DNA of 64,000 nt from Catonia carolina (taxonomy: Eukaryota > Arthropoda > Insecta > Hemiptera > Achilidae), in NCBI GenBank assembly GCA_035578175.1, contig JAQMRL010000001.1, positions 49,561,553-49,625,552 of the forward strand. The letters are read 5' to 3'. Position numbers and translations under genes: made by a program. The notes beneath the pieces were generated by a model, which saw only the letters and a program-made list of their open reading frames with translations, was not told where the DNA came from and did not search any database. Below, piece after piece: positions 54,690 to 64,000 of the stretch; position 1 is the stretch's first letter; each line of letters begins with the position of its first letter.

Positions 54690-55016
54690 TTCCATATTGG
54701 CTTATAGAAGTGAAATCTGGACTGTGGGTTCAACAGCAGAAAGCAGACTGCAAGCAACAGAAATGAGATTTCTTCGGGCTGTCAAAGATTGTTCTACAGC
54801 AGACAGGCTTTAAAACGAAGATATTCTCTACAGCAGACAGGCTTTAAAACGAAGATATTCGAGAATAGCTGGGAGTCTAAGTACTGGATGCTAAACCACT
54901 GAGTATAGAAAGAGATTGAAATATTCATCGAATACCCCAACGAAAGAATAACGCTCAAAACACTGAGGTACAGACCTGAAGGTAATTGGGGTGGGGGTAA
55001 GTCTTGGAGGAGATGG
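54690..55016 (+). pseudogene. LINE C-terminal remnant with internal tandem duplication
   Basis: The translation gives LAYRSEIWTVGSTAESRLQA then TEMRFLRAVKDCSTADRL, the LLYGSExW..........EMRFLR block of insect LINE polymerases. Later NEDIRE and a basic stretch follow in shifted frames. A 34-bp segment is exactly duplicated in tandem at 54793-54826 and 54827-54860, which moves the frame. Stops are frequent. Neither an RT core nor a tail is seen. Confidence 0.7.
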
Positions 55017-55192
55017 TAAAAGTTAGCTTCCTAATTGGTGTGAACTATAAGAGGTATGTTTGCTTTTTCATGGCAGTAGGAGATGAAAATAGCTTGAAAG
55101 CATTTCTAAAAGGTTAGTAAGTTTTAAAATAAAAATAGTGATCTTCGGTAGAAGCTGTTCTTACTGACCCATTCTTATGTTTCCTTAAATAA

Positions 55193-55483
55193 GGTTATTT
55201 AGGTATTAATACGCATTTTGAGAAATGGCGTAATGCAATGAAGAGTCGTGATCAAGGTGAACAAGAAACTTCTTGGGGTGAGTCATTTGTGGCAGAAGAG
55301 GTGCGTCCCACTTCACAGAAGGAGGAACCTAAAGTAAATTACCGCGGTTACCTCATCACATCCCCCACAATTTCCCCGTCAACTCTTAGTGGAATAAGTG
55401 AATTAATAACTCCGTTAAGGAAGAAGGAGAGAGATCAATTTCTATATACAATATTAAACGATAATTTATTAATGTCTCTATAA
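55193..55483 (+). CDS. Candidate terminal exon of an unknown gene
   Basis: After a pyrimidine-rich stretch and AAATAAG at 55186-55192 (possible splice acceptor) the frame is open for 96 codons to a TAA at 55481. It includes an ATG at 55238 (MKSRDQGEQETSWGESF). The product is hydrophilic, with a Ser/Thr/Pro stretch (YLITSPTISPSTLSGISELI) and a charged end (RKKERDQF). This stretch is less AT-rich than its surroundings and its composition is protein-like. I recognise no family and find no partner exon. It may be a host exon or chance. Confidence 0.33.
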   Translation, partial: GYLGINTHFEKWRNAMKSRDQGEQETSWGESFVAEEVRPTSQKEEPKVNYRGYLITSPTISPSTLSGISELITPLRKKERDQFLYTILNDNLLMSL

Positions 55484-57789
55484 TGAAGTATTAACGTTCC
55501 TGTACGCATCAAACTTGGTAAACTTCACGCAATTTAAGTTAAAAGTACTGCTACGCCTGAAAAAATATAGACAATAACATGATAAAATGTTAACATGTGG
55601 TTCATATGAAGGTTATTTAACAGATTCAAAATTGACAGTCAACATATATTAATTTTATTTATAAAAGAATAACTGATAATTACTTCATTTTCTTTGCAGT
55701 TATGTCTCATCAAGTATTAATAAGTTATTTCTAGTAATTTTGTACCAAGTAAAGTAACTAATATGTTCATAAATGCTTTTTACAGCCCACACTCTCAGGA
55801 TTCTTCCACTGTTGGTTTCTTCCCCTTCTTCATTCCATCCAGCGCTATTCTTTTATTTTTCATGGTAGCTCTTGAAATCAATAATCAGTAGTCTGAACTT
55901 AGTTTGGTCCATTATGCAAGCGTAAAACTTACAAAAACGCAGTAAAATTTCCAAAACAAATCCACAACTACATGATAAGAAATAAGCATTTGATTTCTGC
56001 ACTCAGAGCTTCCAAAACCCTGTCCCAAAAACATTTTTGATACCAGCCCCCCAAATTGTATAAATTACTTTCTCAAAATTACAAAAGTATTCGGAACATT
56101 ATAAATTTAAACGCAGAATTTTAGTAACAGCCCTTTGGCGTTGATAAGTAATAGACTAGTGGAAAGCAATGATTACACTTTTAAATACGGTAGCTCGCAT
56201 CCTAATATTTTGATTCTCGACAACCTAGTGTTTGATAAAAAGGGCCTACTAACTTGACCTATCGTATGACAAGGGAAACTATAGTTCGATAGGTTAATTT
56301 TCCACCTCATGGATAATTTACAAGTATAGAAAAATGCGTGTGAAATGTAACGTAGAGTAAGGTTATTCATAATATGAAAATAATTTTTAGAAAATAAATT
56401 ATTATTATTATTATTAATATGTTTTCCGGAACAGGATGTTCCGGTAGATCTTCTTTTGCTCGTAACCTACACTGTTCGTCTACTGTCTTCGAACCATTTA
56501 TCTTGAAGAGAATCTTCCTCTGCTTCTTTTACATTAGTATAATCATTATAAGACAGTCACCCGCGACCCGTAAATTTTACCACAATGTTATAATGTCTGA
56601 TCAAGCCTTTTCTTGAGAGTGCTTTTTTCTATGCGTCGTGAGTTCTTCAGAAAATGGCGGCCATATTTCCTTGTCGGTCGCTTTCTTGCTGGTAAATAAT
56701 TACTGATGTAGCTTGAAACTGAACCGAAAAATTACGTGGAATATAAATACTTAAAATACGTAAACTTTACTGTAACGTTACCTAACCACATAGTCATATC
56801 TGTCAATTTACAAACTCTGAGTTATAACGATTATTATTTCAATAAAAAGTTCAAGAATACTTTTATAATAATAAAAAGCAACAAAATTTCTTACTGCTTC
56901 TAAAAATTTTTAACGAAAATATGTTTGTGTAATATGCTGTTCATTATGGTAAGATTTTCCTTAATAAAAATCAAATACATTTCCTTTTTTCGTAAATTTA
57001 TACCGGAAAATACATCTGCATCTAAAATAAACCTGCCCTTCATAAAATAAAATATTGTTGGCTACAGTGACAGTTTACTTGCCGTGACGTAACTTTACTG
57101 TCCCGTAAGCCAAATTTGTCTCGTTATGCAAAGTGGGTATCACTTTATGGGACAATAAGGTTTTATTCATTTATGCATATTACAGTGTTTACTAAACACA
57201 GAATGAAATTTGATACAAAATATACTTACGAAACAAACAGTGAATATTTTACGTGACAGATAATGAACACTGTTTATTATTTGGAACGAATATGACAAAA
57301 ATAGAATTTCTTTTTCCTCAAGCAGAGGTATCCAAATAAATCCTAAGACATTTTAGTAAACACGTTTATTAATACTAACTTTTATGAAGTCTGCATCACT
57401 ACTGGTTGTATAGTAACCTAAATAAAAAAATAAAGAAAAACTTAATAGCTAAGTAGTTTTTAGTATGACTGTTTAAATTCATTTCAAATCTGCTTCATAC
57501 TTATTAGTAACGGACGTTAATATCCTTAATGTTTTTTTTTATTACCGTTACGTTATAGATACCTATTTCAAATAAGCTGGTCAATATTACCCATGTGTAA
57601 CTTTAGAAATACCAGCAAGTAACATTATTACTTTTTATAGAACAACAGCTGTAAACGCTTTAAAACTAATTCAGTTTCATAACTTTATCAATCTGTAAAA
57701 ACATTAAGCTACGGAATCATATAACAGTTTTGAATTTAAAATGAATATATTATACATCAAATAATATATTATACACAAATATATTTTAT
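55484..57789. other. AT-rich DNA without a recognisable gene
   Basis: No supported gene. Short (ATT)n at 56398-56417. A hairpin pairs TACTGTCCCGTAAG (57096-57109) with CTTTATGGGACAATA (57143-57157), with mismatches. Confidence 0.5.
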
Positions 57790-58006
57790 TTATTGAGATA
57801 AATCATTTGAAATAGTTGAACAACCGTGATAAAAGTAAATAACCAGAAAATATTTTATTTCATAACCTTCATTACAGTAATAAAATGTGTCATTCATGAA
57901 AACTCTAAAATGTCCGGCAGTAATATTTCGTAATAACATTGTTTCTCGTTCTGAAGACGTGAGGTTCATAGGCATCTGTCTAAGCAGGCAGTTGACACGG
58001 ATAATA
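57790..58006 (-). CDS. Candidate terminal exon, possibly chemoreceptor-like
   Basis: On the minus strand a pyrimidine-rich stretch and ACTTAG (58012-58007) form a plausible splice acceptor. The frame is then open for about 70 codons to a TAA at 57790, followed directly by AATAAA. The product has LLRQMPMNLTSSERETMLLR, TAGHFRVFMNDTFYY and a hydrophobic end (YFLVIYFYHG). The pattern (charged loop, then xTAGxFxxxxxxTF, then an aromatic/hydrophobic end) recalls the C-terminus of insect odorant receptors, but the match is loose and no partner exon was found. Confidence 0.22.
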
Positions 58007-58038
58007 CTAAGTGTACGTGGACCAAACGAGAGCAACAA

Positions 58039-61000
58039 AAACTTCAGTTACGACAGATATATTGGCTTGTTGGGAGGCGGTTACAGTTGCCACTGGAAAA
58101 TAAAGTTACTCTGTGAAGATACGACTAGTTTGGATCTACGAACAGGACTCTGAGACAAATCAAGTATGAATACATCAGTCATTGAAATAATAAATTAATT
58201 CCTATCTAAGTTTATTTGACAATAAAATGCACCTTTCTTAATGAAAAACACCTTGCCTACAGTGAAAGGTTTCAGCACACTAAAACAGCGTGTGACAGCG
58301 TGTGATTCTCTCTGTACAAATGACTGAATGGAGTTTTATTTCAATAAAAACCGTTTTCTTGAAATTCGATTTTGAAATTTGTAGTATGGATTGTATCTGT
58401 TCAAATACAACCTTGCTAATTGATTTGGTGAGAGATGTTCAAGGATGTTAAGAGAAGGTGTCCTAACAATTCATTTATTTAGTTTTTATCACATAAAATA
58501 ATTGTTGTTTTTTGTAAGCGTATGTGTAAAAACTTCATGTTTGCTATCAAGTATAATCTCAAGACTTTTCATTTCCATGTTTTACATTGTGAATATAGTA
58601 TATAGGCCTATATTTATTGTTGTTTTTACTGTTTGTAAATGAGCGTGCGTAGGCCTATGTTTGTTATTTAGAAAGACTTTTGATCTGGGCTCCTGCGGGC
58701 GGATATGGGCACTTTTTAAGCCTTTGTTCACAGTAAGGTTCTCCTTGTGTTTTAAAAATTGTAATTAGGTTTAAGTTCATATGACTTTTTCGAAGTGAAA
58801 TAATGATTGATTGTATTTTTTGTTATAAATTTACGTGAACATTTTACAATAATGATATAAAAATAATTAATTTCCAGAAAAACAAAGTACTATTTATTAA
58901 ATATGGAACAGTATACAATTTACTACGTAATAAAAAAAAGACTGTGTAATTTTCAGAACTTTTGCATATCTATATATTCATTTACTCCTCCAGAAAAAGA
59001 GATATTAAATGTAGAATTAGTGCTGATCATCCATGGAAATTTGAATACACTTAAAAGTTTAAAATATGTGAATACATTTACATTAATATATTTGCATGAG
59101 ACTACATTATTGGAAATGAGATTAAACTAGAACGTTACATTTTATTAGTAACATTGTAATTGTACTAAATAGCAACTAGTAGTATTTTAAGTACTGTTAT
59201 ACTTCTGCACTTTATGACTGACGAGAGGTTGGAGTACACTGGTCAATATTATGTGGTTTTAACTGAAGCATTTAAAAACCGCGAAACAATGATTATATTA
59301 AGTCTAGTACAGATATAGTTTCTGTAATGATTTGATTAACACAATTATTGCTGAATAATACATCAATAAACGATAGGGAAATAATAAAACCCATTATTAT
59401 AATATTAATGATGAAAATACCAATAAAATCTGTAATTTAGAATTGACTTTTCTTTAAGGGGCCAGATAACCAGTACTTAGACACATATTCAAATGTAACA
59501 TACTTACGACTCGTTTCCTCGAAAACCGTGACTTAAATTCAACAAATTTTACAAGCCTGTCAATACATAACATTTATAAAAAAGGTTTAATATTTAATCT
59601 TATCAAAAAGTACGTTTTAAATGCACGTCAGTTTGTAATATATTTTAATAATTTTATTACAGTAATTCAGAATAAATATAAATTTATGCACCTAAAATTT
59701 TAGCTTGATACTTCCCACGGTTTCTGAGTTAATGTGTTACTTAAATGAAATATAAAATAGTGGAAAATTTGCGTCAAAGGTATAAACTTGCGCAAAAATA
59801 ACATTAAACTTTTGACGTAAAACTGAATATTTGATTACATAAGCTTATATTTGGAATATAAAAATTTGTGTCAAAAATAACTAAAGGTTACAGTAAAAAT
59901 TGACTTTCATGCGTTTTGTGATACGTTACCAATTAAGCAATATTAAATTTAAAGAGCTATAAAAGTTATCAACAGTCATACAGTAATAAGTTCTACAATG
60001 TAGAAGAAAGTTTATAATGGATGATTCATGATTAACCTGAACATTTTTCTGAACTTTTGTAGGCTATATTAATTTATTTGAAACATAAAATTTCAGATTT
60101 TACAACTTTTCGGTAACAAGCATAGACAGGCTAAGAACAAATATAGCCAAATAGCTCAGAGCCTGATACTTCAAGTTAGAGTGAAAAAAAATACAAATTG
60201 TCTACAAATTGTCTTACAAATTGTCGTATCCCGTATATTATTTACAACCGAATTCACATATTTTAATTACTACGATGTTGTTTGTACTGTGATATCTGTT
60301 TGGAAGCTTAGAAACCTATATACATAGTTGTACACTACCCTTAGATGTCTTCTTTAAAATTTTGTGCCGTTAAATCGAATGAATTCTTTTGCCGTCAAAG
60401 TTTTCATGTCTTGTTATACTTTAACAATGAATCAAACTTACATGTTTCAAAAACTACAATTATCTTTTAAAACTTATAAACTAATATCACTGACAAAAAT
60501 ATTTTTGGTTAGCGTATGATAATACATAATACTGAACACTTATATCACAAACGTAGAAAAGATACAAAAATAAAGACCATACATGGGTTTAGTATGATGA
60601 GATAAGGAAGTAACAAAAACTTGATTCTAATGTCACAACAACAGAATTTAAAAAGGATTGTAAAACATGTTCATTAAAAACACAAAAAATCAGAAATTAA
60701 AAATATTATCTCACAGGCAAATTATCATTAAATCCATCCGACATATTATGCCTACAAATATAAATATTTAGATTTAACTAGAATAAAAGGCCGACAAAGA
60801 AATATCACAAATAAGGGTTACATAGCACAATAATGTATTTTGTATACACCGATAAATCAAAGGCATCCAAGATTAAATATATTAATATCTTATGAGATAA
60901 ATTAACAATGATACAATATATGATAAAGAATAAAACATAAATTGAAAAAGTAATATATAAAAATTAAATAATGAAATACGCCAGCTTCATAGTACGATTC

Positions 61001-62284
61001 TTACCGCATTTGTTACGAGTATTGAATTCAATAAAAGAAAATTTTTCACGTAGGTACTCTAATTTATAGTTTAATTCAGACAGATGAAGATTAAGTTGAA
61101 AACTTCTATTGCATTCCTATCCGTCTAAAATCTACCATCTGAATGCTTGATTCCTGCACGACAACCTTCTTTATACGATGCATTTCAGATGTAAAACGTT
61201 TGTCTGGTCAATCATTTCAAATAAATTCACGTTCTACAAAACAATATTATTAAGTACCATTGTATTTCAAAATTATATACAAACAACAAAGTTAACGTTA
61301 TCAAAAATATATAAATTTTCATAAATGTAACAAATAAAATTGATTTAGTACGAACTTTGTAGAATTATACATTCACTTTTTATAGAATCGTTAGGAAATA
61401 ATTAATTTTGAATTTATCAATAATTCGTTTGTTATTTCACAGAAAAACTAAACGGTTTTTAAAAAAAAACAATATTGTTCCGCAATAAAGCATGATAAAA
61501 ATAAAACAAGATTACTTTGAAAAATAGAAGGTAGGAACTCGTAGATAAAATAGAAACATTTTGCAGTAAAATAACACGTAAGTTTTGAGTCAGGATATTA
61601 TAGTTCGTTCTGTTGTAAATCTGCTGCTTAATTAATTGGATGTCTTAATTACCAAAAGACTGTACTACATTCATTTATAGTTTTATTTCCGTGAAATAAA
61701 TGTATGTACTTGGTTTGATGTACTTCGTTCATTAAATTAAAGTTTATTTTGTAAAATTAAAGTAATTGTAGCAAGTACATCAGTCAGCATTAAATTACAT
61801 GGATATATAAAATATCCCTCTGACAAATGTAGGTATTTAAATTTAAGTTAAAGACAAATCTAGACACTGATCATTCACGAATTTTATATTACAATTTACT
61901 GCAATAAACTATATGACAACTAATAGGATTCAACACCACTAACCACTACTTGTAAAGATGTTGGAACAATTTATTATAGATAGAGTCATCGCAGTCAGTA
62001 GGGAATACAGCTTAAAATTGAATAAAAATTAAATTAATAAGCAATTAAAACAGAAACGAACGTTTTTATACAGATTGACAAGAGCTACGGTGTGTCAAGA
62101 ATATTACTTATCTTGATTACTGCTTATATAAAAAATGGGATTGATCCAAAGAAATCAGACTACTGAAAGTGGAAAGCACTCTTAACCCCAAAGAAATATA
62201 TTGCCATTAGATCTTGCCACCAGACATAATTTCTTCCATATTAAGTCGTCCTGATAATATATTCTGGAGCTGAGGCATGTACGC
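58039..62284. other. AT-rich DNA without a recognisable gene
   Basis: No supported gene. A small tandem repeat of ACAGCGTGTG lies at 58285-58306. TAGGCCTA occurs twice within 55 bases (58603 and 58650). Confidence 0.5.
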
Positions 62285-62700
62285 TAACATAGGAGATAAT
62301 TAGGCACTAGGATGCTATAAAAATGTGGCGCTATTGACAAAGTCTCCGAGTCAACTGAATGTAATATTTTACAAACGAGGCATATTGGAGAAAATTAAGA
62401 ACCATAGATGGAAAATAAAAAGAAAAAGGAGAGAATGAGGTTTTGACCACTGTCAAGAGACAATAAATTTCTTACTTTGCACAAAAATGAGAGGGGGAGG
62501 AATTATAAGTTATTGAGACCAATTGTTCAGGGATAAATGAAGAGAGAAGGTGCACTAGTCGAAGATTAAGATCTTTTCTCAAGAACCTGAGACAATGACC
62601 TGATTTCACTTCGATGGAACATTTCCAATCTAGTGTGAATAAGAACATGGACCATGATGATCACCAACGGCCACTGAGAATATAGCCCCCGTTGAAGACT
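62285..62700 (+). pseudogene. Strongly decayed LINE C-terminal remnant
   Basis: In shifting frames there are GILEKIKNHRWKI (62382-62420) and later FLKNLRQ and HFQSSVNKNMDHDDH, in the order of the xLExIKxRRWxxxGHxxR ... WLxNLRxW ... F..AV.K..(M)IA.MI block that ends several insect LINE polymerases. Stops and frameshifts occur every few dozen codons. The similarity is at the limit of recognition. Confidence 0.45.
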
Positions 62701-64000
62701 AAAATCTGTAATAATTATTAGATTATGTTACTCATTCACTGTAACCAGTAGGCAAAACGCAGAGGTACGTATTGATTAGTCGGGCCTAATTTTTGGTACA
62801 ATTATTTTATTTTTTAACTTTTCAAATTGTTAGTAATAACGAGAATACTATTAACTGTGGTAAACACATAAAAAGAATCGAAGTAATGAATTTTTGAAGA
62901 AATTGCCGTAAGTGAACCCGAAATACACCGTAACATACAAAATATTAGATGATAACTTTTGTAAAATTACGTAACAATAAAAACTTTCCCTTAAACTACG
63001 AACATTCTAAGGAAAATTTAATTACTTTAAATTTTAGAACTTTAAAAGTTTAACAATAACCATTAATTCTGGTAATATTATAACTAATTGTATTTCTACT
63101 AGCCCTCGAATTTTAACTAAGTTAATAGAGCTTTCAGAGAGCTTATTGTATAAATCTATGGTATGAAATTCCCCAACCCCTAAAATTTTGCATTCTTCGT
63201 TCGAATAAAAGACGATAAACTCAGTTTTCTTTTCGTAGTGAAAATTTGTGGTAATATTTTAGCAAGTCTGAAGATGACTGTCACCGCTGGGAAAACGTGA
63301 AAGGGTCTGCACTGTATAATTCCACTGCCTATAAATCCTTCGCATATAATATCATTCTTTATTTCACAAACAGAACCCTGCTTATTCAGAAAATTGCATA
63401 GTTAACCCATTCGTTTGCTTTTCTAAATAAAACTTTGAAAATTATTGTACTGTATCAACTACAGATCATACTACTTGTAACACATACTATGAATGAGGTT
63501 ACACAACAACATTTTCAAGTTTGGAGTAAAACAAGCAGATATTCCAGTGTAATGCATAAAATAGCAGTCAAATTGTTTAACAACTTAAGATAAATCTGCT
63601 AAATATTTGTAGTTTTCTACTTTCGATTATATCTAGATTCCTAATTAAAATATGTACGACCTAATTTTCTTAACAACGGTTTTAAATAGTATAGCAGCAA
63701 ACCAGGGTTTATAAAATACCCGGGTTAATAATATTAACTCACGGTTGTAATTGTAATTCAAAATAATTGATGTCCCTTTGGTTATTTTGTAAATCTCTTC
63801 ACTCACTGAAGTTACAAAAAGAAAATAATTAATTTTGTTGTTTCCGATAAACCAGATATAATTGAATATAGAGACCTTAACACTTAGTACTGAAAACGTT
63901 GGGTCATCTGGGTTAACATTAACTACCTGTGTCTCCCAGTTGGATACCGTACATTTAAAAGAAATCTTATCTAAGTATATTACAAGAAAATAAACTTTTA
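62701..64000. other. AT-rich DNA without a recognisable gene
   Basis: Nothing supported up to the right edge. Confidence 0.5.

Noticed and set aside
1..64000. Bacterial features, operons, CRISPR arrays, rRNA
   Set aside because: None seen. All recognised elements are eukaryotic transposable elements.

Overview
This is eukaryotic nuclear DNA from an invertebrate, most likely an insect. It is AT-rich (GC looks like roughly one third by eye; not computed) and full of transposable elements typical of insects: jockey-type and other non-LTR retrotransposons, a BEL/Pao-type LTR element, mariner and Tc1-like DNA transposons, and tRNA-derived SINEs. Hemiptera is a guess only. There are no operons, bacterial promoters, rRNA genes, functional tRNA genes or CRISPR arrays. 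No host gene can be assigned with certainty; five short ORFs or exon-like stretches are listed as weak candidates.

Layout. At 1-310 a decayed reverse transcriptase (RT) fragment enters from the left edge. At 2-8 kb lie a SINE, a second dispersed repeat and the C-terminal piece of a LINE. At 8.15-13.95 kb sits an almost complete minus-strand LINE with two ORFs, an (AAT)n tail and a perfect 13-bp target-site duplication (TSD). Its ORF1 is split by a 614-bp, internally deleted Tc1-like transposon with perfect terminal inverted repeats (TIRs) and TA duplications. At 15.5-21.6 kb are four LINE remnants and a small hypothetical ORF. At 21.9-28.66 kb two mariner 3' halves face outward in inverted orientation. 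Between them sits a 5.8-kb LTR retrotransposon with apparently identical 810-bp LTRs and a 5-bp TSD. It carries one long intact gag-protease ORF and no recognisable RT, RNase H or integrase.

From 28.7 kb to the end the DNA is mostly unremarkable AT-rich sequence. It holds two copies of an ~0.9-1.2 kb dispersed repeat (29.9 and 42.1 kb, the second carrying a 221-bp poly(A)-ended insert), more SINEs (40.5, 47.4, 50.0 kb), several 5'-truncated LINE pieces (31.3, 36.6, 48.9, 51.8, 54.7, 62.3 kb) and a foldback/MITE-like family around the motif GTGAAGTAGCGAATCTGC (51.5 and 53.9-54.2 kb).

How the parts relate. The elements form a record of nested insertion: a Tc1-like element inside a LINE that itself landed beside an older LINE fragment, and an LTR element inside a mariner inverted pair. 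The most unusual object is the LTR element. Its LTRs look identical and its only ORF is intact, so it appears to have moved recently. With no pol domains it must have been mobilised by enzymes supplied from elsewhere.
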